This document shows positions 46,044 through 58,265 of a stretch of DNA of 64,000 nt, piece after piece. The notes under the pieces are model-generated. The model saw only the letters and a program-made list of their open reading frames with translations. It was not told the DNA's origin and did not search any database. The stretch comes from Pseudomonas sp. JUb42 (GTDB taxonomy: Bacteria; Pseudomonadota; Gammaproteobacteria; Pseudomonadales; Pseudomonadaceae). The position numbers and the translations under genes were made by a program. The stretch spans positions 434,001-498,000 of the forward strand of contig NZ_JANUFD010000003.1 of NCBI RefSeq assembly GCF_024807945.1. Reading direction: 5' to 3'. Position 1 is the first letter of the stretch. The number at the start of each line of letters is the position of its first letter.

Positions 46044-46847
46044 CTACGCCAACAACAACTCTACCCGCTGCTTGCGAATCCCGTCCGCCGCCGCCTGGGC
46101 CAGGTCGGCGTCGCTGATGATGGTGTCGAACTGTTCCAGCCCGGTGACCTTGTACATGCCGAAGGTGCCGTATTTCGAGCTGGTCGCGACCAGTACGGTC
46201 TGCGAGGCGGCCTGCATGGCAGCCTGTTTGACCTCGACCTTGAGGGCCGATGGCGTGGTCGTGCCGCGTTGCAAGTCCCAGGAGCTGGTGGACATGAAAG
46301 CAATGTCGGTCGCCAGTTGGCGCAGGGTCGCTGCGGCCAGGCCGCCGACGCAGGACATGTTCGGATGGTCGAGCAGGCCGCCGGTATGGATCACGTCGAC
46401 ATGGCTGGCCTCGGCCAGGGCGTTGACGATGCCGAAGTCGTTGGTAACCACGGTCATGCCCGACAGGGCGACGATGTGCGGGACGATTTCCAGGGTGCTG
46501 GTGCCCGCATCCAGGTAGACCGTCATGTCGTTATGCAGCAGACCGGCTGCCAGGCGGGCCATGCGCTGTTTTTGCGGCAGCTCGATGACCGCCTTGGACT
46601 GATGGCTCGGTTCGCTGTGGACCTGGCTGGCGATACGCACGCCGCCGGTCACTGAATAGGCGCGGCCTTCCTGTTCCAGCAGAGCGATATCGCGGCGGAT
46701 GGTCATGTGTGAGCAGTCGAACATCTCCACCAACTGATGCACGCTGAGTACCTGATGCTTGCGTAGCTGGCGCAGCATCAGCTCCCGACGCTGATCGGGG
46801 ATCATCGGTGCACCGCCAATGACGGCGATCTCCTCTTCGCTGGACAT
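46044..46847 (-). CDS. DeoR-family regulator of the threonate operon
   Basis: A 267-residue DeoR-type regulator. The helix-turn-helix is RRELMLRQLRKHQVLSVHQLVEMFDCSHMTIRRDIALLEQEG; the sensor domain has VYLDAGTSTLEIVPHI and TNDFGIVNAL, expected to bind a phosphorylated sugar intermediate. The ATG at 46847 follows AGGAG; the longer frame up to 46895 has no ribosome site. It is upstream of ltnD on the same strand, separated by 464 bases with repeats, and is the most likely controller of that operon. Confidence 0.88.
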   Translation of the reverse strand: MSSEEEIAVIGGAPMIPDQRRELMLRQLRKHQVLSVHQLVEMFDCSHMTIRRDIALLEQEGRAYSVTGGVRIASQVHSEPSHQSKAVIELPQKQRMARLAAGLLHNDMTVYLDAGTSTLEIVPHIVALSGMTVVTNDFGIVNALAEASHVDVIHTGGLLDHPNMSCVGGLAAATLRQLATDIAFMSTSSWDLQRGTTTPSALKVEVKQAAMQAASQTVLVATSSKYGTFGMYKVTGLEQFDTIISDADLAQAAADGIRKQRVELLLA

Positions 46848-46902
46848 GCTTTCTCCTGTGGCCTGTGGGACCGGCTTGGCGGCCATGTTAGCCAATCACG
46901 CC

Positions 46903-48066
46903 TCAGGCGCCTACGGTCTGCGCATGTCGGCGTTGCAGGTAAATGTAGAACAGTGCTGTCAGCAAGGTCAGCATGGCCAGGGCGGCGCCGGTCCAGGGCA
47001 GTTCAGTCAGTTGCACGCCGCTGCCGACCACCAGGCCGCCGATCCAGGCGCCAGTGGCATTACCGAGGTTGAAGGCGCTCTGGTTCAGGGTCGAGCCCAT
47101 GTTGGGCGCTTCGTGGGCCTGGTCGATGATCATCAGTTGCAGGATCGGGCACAGGGCGAAAGCCGTAACGCCCCAGACGAACAGGGTGATGGCCGCCGGG
47201 ATCAGCGAACGACTGGTCTGACTGAACGCCGCGACGATCAGCACCGTGGCCAGGGCCATGCCGACCAGTGACGGCAGCAGGCGGCTGTCAGCCAGCTTGC
47301 CGCCGAGAATGCTGCCCACGGTCAGGCCGACGCCGAAGATCAGCAGCATGATGGTCACGCCATGGGGGCTGACGCCGGTGATGTCCTGCAGGATCGGCGC
47401 GATATAGGTGAACACACTGAACAGGCTGGCCGAGGCCATCACGCTCATGGCCATGGCCAGTAGCACATTGGTTTTGCCCAGCACGCGCAGCTCGGCGGCC
47501 AGGTTGGTTCTTTGCAAGGGGATTTCCTTGGGTAGCCAGGCCACCTGTGCGACTACGGCAATCAGGCCGATCACGGTCACCGCCCAGAAAGTCGAGCGCC
47601 AACCGGCGAACTGCCCCAATGCCGTGCCCAATGGCACACCGAGGACATTGGCCAGGGTCAGGCCGGTGAACATCAGGGCAATGGCCTGAGCGCGTTTGTT
47701 TGGCGCGACCAGCCCGGCGGCGACCACCGAGCCAATGCCGAAGAAGGCGCCATGGCAGAGTGCAGTAATCACCCGCGCGCTCATCAGTGCCGTGTAGTTC
47801 GGCGCCAGGGCACACAGCGCGTTACCCAGTACGAAGGTCAGGGTCATGCCCAGCAGCGTTGCCCGACGCGGCATGTTGGCGGTGGCGATGGCGAGGATCG
47901 GTGCACCGAACACCACGCCCAGGGCATAGCCAGTGATCAGCAGCCCGGCACTGGGAATGCTGACGTGCAGATCATTGGCGACATCAGGCAGCAGGCCCAT
48001 GATGACGAATTCAGTGGTACCGATACCGAAAGCGGCAACGGCGAGTGCAAACAAGGCGAGTGGCAT
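46903..48066 (-). CDS. MFS efflux protein (DHA1, sugar/drug exporter type)
   Basis: A 387-residue 12-helix transporter. LALFALAVAAFGIGTTEFVIMGLLPDVANDL is the hallmark start of the AraJ/YdhP-type exporters, and RRATLLGMTLTF follows helix 2. LQLMIIDQAHEAPNMGSTLNQSAFNLGNATGAWIGG is the conserved helix 11 region. The ATG at 48066 is preferred over an in-frame start 14 codons upstream, which is hydrophilic and lacks a ribosome site. It lies 55 bases upstream of the DeoR gene and could share its message, but a link to threonate is not shown. Confidence 0.9.
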   Translation of the reverse strand: MPLALFALAVAAFGIGTTEFVIMGLLPDVANDLHVSIPSAGLLITGYALGVVFGAPILAIATANMPRRATLLGMTLTFVLGNALCALAPNYTALMSARVITALCHGAFFGIGSVVAAGLVAPNKRAQAIALMFTGLTLANVLGVPLGTALGQFAGWRSTFWAVTVIGLIAVVAQVAWLPKEIPLQRTNLAAELRVLGKTNVLLAMAMSVMASASLFSVFTYIAPILQDITGVSPHGVTIMLLIFGVGLTVGSILGGKLADSRLLPSLVGMALATVLIVAAFSQTSRSLIPAAITLFVWGVTAFALCPILQLMIIDQAHEAPNMGSTLNQSAFNLGNATGAWIGGLVVGSGVQLTELPWTGAALAMLTLLTALFYIYLQRRHAQTVGA

Positions 48067-48343
48067 GGGTGAATCCCAGTCTTTATGTGAATTGACCGGA
48101 TAGGGCACGTGCGCCTGTTCGAACGCAGCAGGGCATTCAAGACAGGCGATGGGATTATTGGTATTAGAAGTGCGCAGCCGGGTGCGGCGATAACGTGCTC
48201 AAGTATGATGGACGAGTTGAAATATCGCGAATTAAAAAAGCCTCGCAAGCACGGCGGTTCGTCGCAAGAACCTTTTGCCAGCCTGCGGTTCATAGCCTGT
48301 GGGCCATGCTTGCGATGACACTCAAACTCCAAGGAATAAACAC
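48067..48343. other. Divergent intergenic interval, no gene seen
   Basis: Between the MFS and MAPEG genes. Short frames exist on both strands but none has a ribosome site with family-like content. It presumably holds the two divergent promoters. Confidence 0.4.
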
Positions 48344-48742
48344 ATGACAGTTGCCTTCTGGTGCGTATTGGTCGCGATCCTTCTGCCTTACGTGTGTACC
48401 TCTGTGGCCAAGTACAGCAGCGGCAGGTTCAGCCCGCGACAGAATCACGACCCGCGCGCATTTCTCGAAAAACTCGAAGGCTTGCCCCGCCGCGCTCATG
48501 CCGCGCAGTTGAACAGCTTCGAAAGCCTGCCGGGTTTTGCTGCCGCGGTGATCATCGCGGAGATAGCCGGCAACGCCCAGGGCGGCACTATTGATGCGCT
48601 GGCGGTGCTCTATATCACCTCTCGCGTGGTGTACATCATTTGCTATCTGGCGGACTGGGCAGCCCTGCGTTCGCTGGTGTGGTTTGTCGGTCTGATATTG
48701 ATCGTGACGCTGTTCGGCGTTTCTGCATTCCCGGCTAGCTAA
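48344..48742 (+). CDS. MAPEG-family membrane protein
   Basis: A 132-residue protein with four predicted helices. VAILLPYVCTSVAKYSSGRFSPRQNHDPRAFLEKLEGLPRRAHAAQLNSFESLPGFAAAVIIAE is the MAPEG pattern with the conserved Asn/Glu near the second helix. The eukaryotic family conjugates glutathione; the bacterial proteins are poorly understood. Its ATG follows AAGGA. It is divergent from the MFS gene across a 277-base interval that shows no other gene. Confidence 0.92.
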   Translation: MTVAFWCVLVAILLPYVCTSVAKYSSGRFSPRQNHDPRAFLEKLEGLPRRAHAAQLNSFESLPGFAAAVIIAEIAGNAQGGTIDALAVLYITSRVVYIICYLADWAALRSLVWFVGLILIVTLFGVSAFPAS

Positions 48743-48823
48743 CCTCTGCGGCAATGCACCGCTTTGGTGTTTGCCGGTCATGCCCGGATACTGCACGCCG
48801 TTTTCCCCTGGCCTGGATCGATC

Positions 48824-49270
48824 ATGAACGTGCAAAAGCTGTGTATCGCAATGCTGGCCATACTGGCCTTGAGCGCCTGCGGCGGGGTTGATCCGAACTC
48901 GCCTCTGGGCCAGCGCAAGGCGATCTTCAAAGAGATGCTCAAGACCAGCGAGGACATGAACGGCATGCTCAACGGGCGTGTGGCGTTCGATGGCCAGCGT
49001 TTCAGCGATGCAGCGGTCAAGCTGGACGCCCTGGCTCAGGAGCCGTGGAAGCATTTTCCTCAGGTCAAGGAAGCCGACCACACCAGCGCCAAGGATGATG
49101 TCTGGCAGAAGCAAGAGCGTTTTCAGGTACTGGTCAGCTCACTGGAAGCGGCCACGGGTGAGTTGAAGGGAGTTGCTGCGGCCAAGCCGACGGCTGCTGT
49201 CCTGGCTCCCTCATTAAGTAAGGTTCAGGCAGCGTGTGAGGCCTGCCATAAGGAGTTTCGGGTTTACTGA
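48824..49270 (+). CDS. Cytochrome c' type lipoprotein
   Basis: A 148-residue protein. MNVQKLCIAMLAILALSACGG is a lipoprotein signal with lipobox LSAC. The haem site Cys138-x-x-Cys141-His142 (CEACHKEF) sits at the C-terminus of a four-helix bundle pattern (GQRKAIFKEMLKTSEDMNGML), as in cytochrome c'. Such proteins bind nitric oxide or act as electron carriers. The frame opens 20 codons earlier but the lipoprotein start is preferred. It follows the MAPEG gene by 80 bases. Confidence 0.88.
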   Translation: MNVQKLCIAMLAILALSACGGVDPNSPLGQRKAIFKEMLKTSEDMNGMLNGRVAFDGQRFSDAAVKLDALAQEPWKHFPQVKEADHTSAKDDVWQKQERFQVLVSSLEAATGELKGVAAAKPTAAVLAPSLSKVQAACEACHKEFRVY

Positions 49271-49297
49271 CGGAGTGTCGTGCGGCAATCACGGTGT

Positions 49298-49370
49298 TGT
49301 AGGCGCTGCCGAAGGCTGCGAATAGGCCTGTCAGATACACCGCTTTCGCAGCCTTCGTCAGCTCCTGCAG
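49298..49370. repeat. REP-type palindrome
   Basis: TGTAGGCGCTGCCGAAGGCTGCG and CGCAGCCTTCGTCAGCTCCTGCA arms; same class as the copy at 262. Confidence 0.7.
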
Positions 49371-49387
49371 GCAATCCAGTTATGTTG

Positions 49388-49798
49388 TCAATCCTCCGGC
49401 TGAATCTTCTCAAGCTCGGTCTGGGCTTCCTGCAATTCTTTGCGCGAATCAGCCAGCTTCTCTTTGCGCTTGTTGATCTTCTGCGCGTCACCTTTCTCCA
49501 TGGCCTTGGTAAGATCGTTCTGGCGGCGGGTGACTTCACGTTTGGCGTCCAGCACTTTCTGCTCGCGTTGCTTGAGCAGCGACGTCTCGCTGCAGTTGGC
49601 GTTCGCTTCACTCAGGGCCTTCTCCAGTCCTGCTTGCTGATCCTTGTCGCCATCGGTTTTGGCCTGTTGGATTTTGCTGCGGATTTCCTGGCTCTTGGCG
49701 GCACAGCCCATCGACGGTGGCGATGCGTCTTCAGCGAATACGGGAACGCTGAACATGGCCAGACTGCTCAACAGAAACAAGGGCGACAACAACTTCAT
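49388..49798 (-). CDS. DUF1090 (YqjC-like) periplasmic coiled-coil protein
   Basis: A 136-residue exported protein. A signal peptide ends at VFAED. GCAAKSQEIRSKIQQAKTDGD, then QAGLEKALSEANANCSETSLLKQREQKVLDAKREVTRRQNDLTKAMEKGD, is the DUF1090 pattern with two conserved cysteines. The rest is charged coiled coil. Function of the family is unknown. The ATG follows AGGAG. It is downstream of ligB by 72 bases on the same strand. Confidence 0.9.
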   Translation of the reverse strand: MKLLSPLFLLSSLAMFSVPVFAEDASPPSMGCAAKSQEIRSKIQQAKTDGDKDQQAGLEKALSEANANCSETSLLKQREQKVLDAKREVTRRQNDLTKAMEKGDAQKINKRKEKLADSRKELQEAQTELEKIQPED

Positions 49799-49870
49799 GA
49801 CAACTCCTGAAACAACAGTGGCGCTCGGCACAGATGAAGAAAAAACCGGGCGCTGAAAAATGACGGACTA

Positions 49871-52364
<2,494 letters not shown>

Positions 52365-52397
52365 GGTTTGGTTGTCTGGTTTTCACGAGGGCGGACT

Positions 52398-52488
52398 GTG
52401 GGAGCGAATTCATTCGCGAATAGGTCGGTACATTCGTCGAAAACAGGGAGTCTGTAACACCGCCTTCGCGAATGAATTCGCTCCCACA
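52398..52488. repeat. REP-type palindrome
   Basis: GTGGGAGCGAATTCATTCGC and GCGAATGAATTCGCTCCCAC arms, between the LysE gene and the terminator. Confidence 0.88.
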
Positions 52489-52534
52489 AACAGCGCCCGC
52501 CTCGGGCTTGCCTCGATAGTGTCTGGCTGAATGC

Positions 52535-52571
52535 AAAAAGCCCCCGCAGACCGGGTCTGCGGGGGCTTTTT
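52535..52571. terminator. Bidirectional terminator shared by metK and the LysE gene
   Basis: Stem AAGCCCCCGCAGACC / GGTCTGCGGGGGCTT flanked by A and T runs on both sides. Ends metK on the minus strand and the exporter on the plus strand. Confidence 0.92.
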
Positions 52572-52595
52572 CACTGAGCTACAGCCAAGGCTGTA

Positions 52596-53786
52596 TTACA
52601 GGCCGGCCGCCTTGCGCAGGGCTTCGGCGCGGTCAGTTTTTTCCCAGGTGAACGTGGTGAAGGTGTCGTCGCCCACGGTCTTGGTTTGCGGCGTACGACC
52701 GAAGTGGCCGTAGGCTGCGGTTTCCTGGTACATCGGGTGCAGCAGGTCGAGCATCTTGGTGATCGCGTATGGACGCAGGTCGAAGATGTCGCGAACCAGT
52801 TTGATGATCTTGTCATCGCTGATCTTGCCGGTGCCGAAGGTGTTCAGCGAGATCGAAGTCGGTTGAGCGACGCCGATGGCGTAGGACACCTGGATCTCGC
52901 AACGCTCGGCCAGGCCAGCGGCAACGATGTTCTTGGCAACATAACGGCCAGCGTAGGCAGCCGAACGGTCAACCTTGGATGGATCCTTGCCGGAGAACGC
53001 GCCACCGCCGTGACGGGCCATGCCGCCGTAGCTGTCGACGATGATCTTGCGACCGGTCAGACCGCAGTCGCCAACCGGGCCGCCGATGATGAACTGGCCA
53101 GTCGGGTTGATGTGGAACTGGGTGTCCTTGTGCAGCAGTTCGGCAGGCAGTACGTGCTTGACGATCAGTTCCATCACGCCTTCGCGCAGGTCGTTGTACG
53201 ACACTTCCGGGTTGTGCTGGGTCGACAGAACGACGGCATCGATACCGACAACCTTGCCGTTTTCGTAGCTGCAGGTGACCTGGGATTTTGCATCCGGACG
53301 CAGCCAAGGCAGCAGGCCCGACTTGCGTGCTTCAGCCTGGCGCTTGACCAATTGATGCGAGAACGCGATTGGCGCAGGCATCAGTTCTGCGGTTTCGTTG
53401 CTGGCGTAGCCGAACATCAGGCCCTGGTCGCCGGCGCCCTGATCTTCAGGCTTGGCACGGTCGACACCCTGGTTGATGTCAGGGGACTGCTTGCCGATGA
53501 TGTTCATCACGCCGCAGGTGGCGCCGTCGAAGCCGACGTCGGAGCTGGTGTAGCCGATGTCGCTGATCACGTCACGAACGATCTGCTCCAGGTCGACCCA
53601 GGCGCTGGTGGTCACTTCGCCGGCAACGATGGCAACACCGGTCTTGACCAGGGTCTCAACGGCTACGCGAGCGTGTTTGTCCTGGGCAATGATGGCATCC
53701 AGTACAGCGTCGGAGATCTGGTCAGCGATCTTGTCTGGGTGTCCTTCAGACACGGATTCGGAGGTGAAAAGGGAGTATTCGCTCAT
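52596..53786 (-). CDS. metK: MetK, S-adenosylmethionine synthetase
   Basis: A 396-residue enzyme that makes SAM from ATP and methionine. [20 protein letters not shown] (ATP/methionine), [31 protein letters not shown] (P-loop-like) and GVAQPTSI are intact. Its ribosome site AGGAAA lies within the last codons of the upstream ArsR-methyltransferase gene, whose stop is two bases before the metK ATG, so the pair is translationally coupled. No SAM riboswitch is seen; regulation more likely goes through that upstream regulator. Confidence 0.98.
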   Translation of the reverse strand: MSEYSLFTSESVSEGHPDKIADQISDAVLDAIIAQDKHARVAVETLVKTGVAIVAGEVTTSAWVDLEQIVRDVISDIGYTSSDVGFDGATCGVMNIIGKQSPDINQGVDRAKPEDQGAGDQGLMFGYASNETAELMPAPIAFSHQLVKRQAEARKSGLLPWLRPDAKSQVTCSYENGKVVGIDAVVLSTQHNPEVSYNDLREGVMELIVKHVLPAELLHKDTQFHINPTGQFIIGGPVGDCGLTGRKIIVDSYGGMARHGGGAFSGKDPSKVDRSAAYAGRYVAKNIVAAGLAERCEIQVSYAIGVAQPTSISLNTFGTGKISDDKIIKLVRDIFDLRPYAITKMLDLLHPMYQETAAYGHFGRTPQTKTVGDDTFTTFTWEKTDRAEALRKAAGL

Positions 53787-53788
53787 CT

Positions 53789-54802
53789 CTACGGGTTTCC
53801 TGAAATGTACCGATGGTGAGTGTTGCCAGCCGGTCGCTGAAAGTGGCGAACCTGGATCTGGAAACCATTACGTAAGCCTATATAAAGACTTTCCCCGGGA
53901 ACTAGCCCCGCAGCGACGGCCCAACGGGCCAGATCGTCCTGTTCAAAACCCAACCAGAGATCGCCACAGGCCTCCTTGGCCCAGCTCTGGTCGTGGCTAC
54001 ACAACTCTGTCACCAACAGGCTACCGCCTGGTTGCACCAGGTCCGCCAGTTGGCCAAGTGCTTCAGCCGGTGCGGCGAAGTGGTGAAGCACCATATTCAA
54101 GACCACGCAGTCGGCACGCAGTTGGGTGTCCCCCAATGCATCGGCAAGACGCAGCTCAACGTTAGCCAATGCCTGACGTGCGCACAGCTGGCGCGCCAGC
54201 TCAAGCATAGCCGGGCTGTTGTCCAGCGCCGTGACGTGACGAAAGCGTCGTGCCAGTTCCGGCAGGAAGCCACCGTCGCCGGGGCCCACTTCCAGTGCCG
54301 TGGCATCGGCGCCGAAGCTCAGCTTGTCGAGCAGCGACAGCAGGCTTTCGCGGTACTGCGCCAGGCCCGCAATCAGATCCTGCTGGGCGCGAAATTTGTC
54401 CGCGACCCGGGCAAAAAAATCCTGACTGGCGGTGGCGCGCTGGCGATGCACTAGGCCGATCCTTGCTTGCACGTCATCCGGCAACTGCAGGGTATCGACT
54501 TCATCGAGCAGCGCTGCATGCAGCCTGCCGCCCGGTTGTCCGGTGTGGGGCAGGGCGCGGCGATAGAAAATCGCATTGCCTTCGCGGCGGGTTGCGACCA
54601 GATCAGCCTGTGCCAGCACCTTCAAGTGGTGGCTCATGCCCGATTGGCCTATGGCGAAAATCTGCGCCAGCTCCAGCACGCCGAACGAATCGTTGGCCAG
54701 GGCGCGCAATACGTTCAGCCGCAACGGATCGCCGCCTGCCTTGCACAAGGCTGACAGGTCGTCGCAGGTGTCATGGCGAATTGCAGGCACGCGAAGGTTC
54801 AT
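53789..54802 (-). CDS. ArsR-family regulator fused to a SAM-dependent methyltransferase domain
   Basis: A 337-residue fusion. Residues 1-95 form an ArsR winged helix: [64 protein letters not shown]. The usual ArsR metal-ligand Cys motif is absent from the recognition region. Residues about 150-310 are a class I methyltransferase: [46 protein letters not shown]. The domain may bind SAM or SAH as effector rather than act as an enzyme. It is coupled to metK and divergent from tktA; a perfect palindrome lies 45 bases upstream. Confidence 0.88.
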   Translation of the reverse strand: MNLRVPAIRHDTCDDLSALCKAGGDPLRLNVLRALANDSFGVLELAQIFAIGQSGMSHHLKVLAQADLVATRREGNAIFYRRALPHTGQPGGRLHAALLDEVDTLQLPDDVQARIGLVHRQRATASQDFFARVADKFRAQQDLIAGLAQYRESLLSLLDKLSFGADATALEVGPGDGGFLPELARRFRHVTALDNSPAMLELARQLCARQALANVELRLADALGDTQLRADCVVLNMVLHHFAAPAEALGQLADLVQPGGSLLVTELCSHDQSWAKEACGDLWLGFEQDDLARWAVAAGLVPGESLYIGLRNGFQIQVRHFQRPAGNTHHRYISGNP

Positions 54803-54846
54803 AGGGCTGGCAGTCTAGAGAGCGACCGGCGCCTGCGCAAGTTCAG

Positions 54847-54864
54847 TATCAAAAAGTTTTGATA
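54847..54864. promoter_or_regulatory. Palindromic operator candidate for the ArsR-metK operon
   Basis: TATCAAAA-AG-TTTTGATA: eight-base arms, two-base centre, perfect. It lies 45 bases before the ArsR start in the divergent interval to tktA, a usual place and shape for ArsR-family binding sites. Confidence 0.55.
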
Positions 54865-55051
54865 TTGGTTGATGAATGGCGTTTATCAGGCGTCGTGATT
54901 CCGGCACAGCGTACTGATAACGGGCAAATCGTCGTGCCAAGGCAGGAAAATCACGCCTCGGACGTTATCTGTCATTGCCCCGCAGCAATGCCTGAGGGAA
55001 AATGCACCCCTTTTTCCGATCCCATTCTTTACTGCCCCCAGGAGATCAGCG

Positions 55052-57049
55052 ATGCCCAGCCGTCGTGAGCGAGCCAACGCCATTCGTGCCCTCAGCATGG
55101 ATGCCGTGCAGAAAGCCAACAGCGGCCATCCCGGTGCCCCTATGGGCATGGCGGATATCGCGGAAGTTCTTTGGCGTGACTACCTGAAGCACAACCCGAG
55201 CAACCCGTCGTTCGCCGACCGTGACCGCTTCATCATGTCCAACGGCCATGGTTCGATGCTGGTTTACTCGCTGCTGCACCTGACCGGCTACGACCTGTCC
55301 ATCGACGACCTGAAAAATTTCCGTCAGTTGCACAGCCGCACTCCGGGCCACCCGGAATACGGCTACACGCCTGGCGTCGAGACCACCACCGGCCCGCTGG
55401 GCCAGGGTTTCGCCAACTCGGTCGGCTTCGCTGCCGCTGAAAAGATTCTGGCGGCGCAGTTCAACCGTCCTGGCCACAACATCGTCGACCACCACACCTA
55501 TGTGTTCATGGGTGATGGCTGCATGATGGAAGGCATCTCCCACGAAGCCGCCTCCCTGGCTGGCACCCTGGGCCTGAACAAGCTGATCGCTTTCTACGAC
55601 GACAACGGCATCTCCATCGACGGCGAAGTCGAAGGCTGGTTCACCGACGACACGCCAAAGCGTTTCGAGTCGTACAACTGGCTGGTCATCCGCAACGTCG
55701 ACGGTCACGATCCGGAAGAGATCAAGACCGCCATCGACACCGCGCGCAAGAGCGACAAGCCGACCCTGATCTGCTGCAAGACCACCATCGGCTTCGGCTC
55801 GCCGAACAAGCAGGGCAAGGAAGAGTGCCACGGCGCTCCACTGGGCGCCGAAGAGATCGCCCTGACCCGTGCGGCCCTGAAATGGACCCACGGTCCTTTC
55901 GAAATCCCGGCCAATATCTACTCCGAGTGGAATGCCAAGGAAAAAGGCCTGGCTGTCGAAGCCGAGTGGGACCAGCGTTTCGCTGCCTACTCCGCTGCTT
56001 TCCCTGAGCTGGCCAACGAGCTGATCCGTCGCATGAGCGGCGAGCTGCCGGCTGACTTCGCGGAAAAATCCGCTGCCTACGTGGCTGAAGTCAACGCCAA
56101 GGGCGAAACCATCGCCAGCCGCAAGGCCAGCCAGAACTCCCTGACGGCCTTCGGTCCGTTGTTGCCTGAACTGCTCGGCGGTTCGGCCGACCTGGCCGGT
56201 TCCAACCTGACCATCTGGAAAGGCTGCAAGAGCATCACCGGCGAAGACGCCAACGGTAACTACCTGCACTACGGCGTGCGCGAGTTCGGCATGGGCGCCA
56301 TGATGAACGGTATCGCCCTGCACGGTGGCTTCGTGCCATACGGCGCAACCTTCCTGATCTTCATGGAATACGCCCGTAACGCAGTGCGCATGTCGTCCCT
56401 GATGAAGAAGCGCGTGCTCTATGTGTTCACCCACGACTCCATCGGTCTGGGCGAAGACGGCCCGACGCACCAGCCGATCGAACAGCTGACCAGCCTGCGT
56501 ACCACGCCTAACCTGGACACCTGGCGTCCGGCGGACGCGGTCGAATCGGCCGTGGCCTGGAAATATGCCCTGGAGCGCAACGACGGCCCGTCGGCGTTGA
56601 TCTTCTCCCGTCAGAACCTGCCACACCAAAGCCGCGATGCCGAGCAACTGGCGAACATCGCCCGTGGCGGCTATGTGCTGCGTGACTGCGCTGGTGAGCC
56701 GGAGCTGATCCTGATCTCCACTGGTTCTGAAATTGGCCTGGCCGTTCAGGCCTACGACAAGCTGACTGCTGCCGGCCGTAAGGTTCGCGTGGTGTCGATG
56801 CCTTGCACCAGCGTCTTCGAAGCCCAGGACGCCGGCTACAAGCAAGCGGTCCTACCGTTGCAGGTCAGCGCCCGTATCGCCATCGAAGCGGCCCACGCCG
56901 ACTACTGGTACAAGTACGTCGGTCTGGAAGGTCGTGTCATCGGCATGACCACCTTCGGCGAGTCGGCGCCTGCGCCTGCGCTGTTCGAAGAGTTCGGCTT
57001 CACCCTGGAGAATGTGATCAGCACAGCGGAAGAATTGCTGGAAGACTGA
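55052..57049 (+). CDS. tktA: TktA, transketolase
   Basis: A 665-residue thiamine-diphosphate enzyme of the pentose-phosphate pathway. [58 protein letters not shown], the TPP/Mg motif [14 protein letters not shown], and [20 protein letters not shown] are present. GFV/FAD-free family of normal length. The ATG has a strong AGGAG. It leads a set with epd, pgk and fbaA, a REP separating it from epd. Confidence 0.98.
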   Translation: MPSRRERANAIRALSMDAVQKANSGHPGAPMGMADIAEVLWRDYLKHNPSNPSFADRDRFIMSNGHGSMLVYSLLHLTGYDLSIDDLKNFRQLHSRTPGHPEYGYTPGVETTTGPLGQGFANSVGFAAAEKILAAQFNRPGHNIVDHHTYVFMGDGCMMEGISHEAASLAGTLGLNKLIAFYDDNGISIDGEVEGWFTDDTPKRFESYNWLVIRNVDGHDPEEIKTAIDTARKSDKPTLICCKTTIGFGSPNKQGKEECHGAPLGAEEIALTRAALKWTHGPFEIPANIYSEWNAKEKGLAVEAEWDQRFAAYSAAFPELANELIRRMSGELPADFAEKSAAYVAEVNAKGETIASRKASQNSLTAFGPLLPELLGGSADLAGSNLTIWKGCKSITGEDANGNYLHYGVREFGMGAMMNGIALHGGFVPYGATFLIFMEYARNAVRMSSLMKKRVLYVFTHDSIGLGEDGPTHQPIEQLTSLRTTPNLDTWRPADAVESAVAWKYALERNDGPSALIFSRQNLPHQSRDAEQLANIARGGYVLRDCAGEPELILISTGSEIGLAVQAYDKLTAAGRKVRVVSMPCTSVFEAQDAGYKQAVLPLQVSARIAIEAAHADYWYKYVGLEGRVIGMTTFGESAPAPALFEEFGFTLENVISTAEELLED

Positions 57050-57060
57050 TTGGCTCAGCC

Positions 57061-57163
57061 CTGTGGGAGCGGATTCATCCGCGAAGGCGCCAGTTGAGGC
57101 GCCAGAGGTCTCTAGGTGATCAACGCCGTAGTGGCCCATTCGCGGATGAATCCGCTCCCACAG
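57061..57163. repeat. REP-type palindrome between tktA and epd
   Basis: CTGTGGGAGCGGATTCATCC and GGATGAATCCGCTCCCACAG arms; 20-base perfect complements. Confidence 0.9.
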
Positions 57164-57197
57164 GTTTTTCGCAATCCGCTTGTGCTGCGAGAACCCC

Positions 57198-58247
57198 ATG
57201 CCCCAACCCCGCATGTATAAAGTTGCTCTGAACGGCTACGGCCGGATCGGTCGTTGCGTCCTGCGTGCGCTCTGTGAGCGAGGGGCGAAGGCCGGGTTTG
57301 AAGTGGTTGCGATCAACGACCTGGCTGACATGGCCAGTCTCGAATACCTCACGCGCTTTGACTCCACCCATGGCCGGTTTCCCGGCGAAGTGCGGGTCGA
57401 AGGCGATTTTCTGCATATCAACGATCACGTCATCAAAGTGTTCCGCAGCGCGACGCCCGAAGGCATCGACTGGAACGCGCTGGACGTCGATCTGGTGCTG
57501 GAATGCTCCGGTGTCTACAACACCCGGGCCGATGGCGAGCGCTTTCTGGCCGCCCGAGCACCCCGCGTGCTGTTCTCCCAGCCCATGGCCAGCGAAGCTG
57601 ATGTCGACGCCACCATCGTCTACGGCATCAACCAGCACACCCTGACCGGCGCCGAGCGTCTGGTTTCCGCCGCATCCTGCACCACCAACTGCAGCGTGCC
57701 GTTGCTGGACCTGCTCAACCGCGAGCTGGGCCTGGAATACATCACCATCACCACGATTCACTCGGCAATGAACGACCAGCCGGTAATCGACGCCTATCAT
57801 CATGAAGATCTGCGCCGTACGCGCTCGGCCTTCCAGTCGATCATTCCGGTGTCCACTGGTCTGGCGCGCGGTATTGAGCGCCTGCTTCCGGAACTTGCCG
57901 GGCGAATTCAGGCCAAAGCAGTTCGTGTGCCGACGGTGAACGTGTCGTGCCTCGATATCACCATGCAAGTCAAACGTGATACCGATGCCGTGGAGATCAA
58001 CCGGATTTTGCGCGAGGCTGCCACCAGCGGCCCGCTCAAAGGCCTGCTGGCGTATACCGAACTGCCCCACGCCAGCTGTGACTTCAATCATGACCCTCAT
58101 TCGGCGATCGTCGATGCGAGTCAGACCCGCGTTTCCGGCCCACGGCTGGTCAACGTGCTGGCCTGGTTCGACAACGAATGGGGCTTTGCCAATCGAATGC
58201 TGGACACCGCGAATCACTATTTGCGTGCCGCCAACTCACAACAGTAA
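57198..58247 (+). CDS. epd: Epd, erythrose-4-phosphate dehydrogenase
   Basis: A 349-residue member of the glyceraldehyde-3-phosphate dehydrogenase family. VALNGYGRIGRCVLRAL is the NAD site and the catalytic Cys is in SAASCTTNCSVPL, with His in ITTIHSAMNDQPVID. The NDQP after that His and the location between tktA and pgk indicate Epd, which makes 4-phosphoerythronate for pyridoxal phosphate, rather than Gap. The ATG at 57198 (MPQPRMYK) is chosen; a TTG six codons earlier and an ATG five codons later are alternatives. Confidence 0.95.
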   Translation: MPQPRMYKVALNGYGRIGRCVLRALCERGAKAGFEVVAINDLADMASLEYLTRFDSTHGRFPGEVRVEGDFLHINDHVIKVFRSATPEGIDWNALDVDLVLECSGVYNTRADGERFLAARAPRVLFSQPMASEADVDATIVYGINQHTLTGAERLVSAASCTTNCSVPLLDLLNRELGLEYITITTIHSAMNDQPVIDAYHHEDLRRTRSAFQSIIPVSTGLARGIERLLPELAGRIQAKAVRVPTVNVSCLDITMQVKRDTDAVEINRILREAATSGPLKGLLAYTELPHASCDFNHDPHSAIVDASQTRVSGPRLVNVLAWFDNEWGFANRMLDTANHYLRAANSQQ

Positions 58248-58265
58248 AAACAGGGACCGCCTCAC

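Noticed and set aside
53787..54846. SAM riboswitch upstream of metK
   Set aside because: The space before metK is coding for the ArsR-methyltransferase fusion, and no riboswitch core is seen there or before that gene.
55046..56845. 599-codon minus-strand frame opposite tktA
   Set aside because: Shadow of transketolase, whose motifs are complete on the plus strand.
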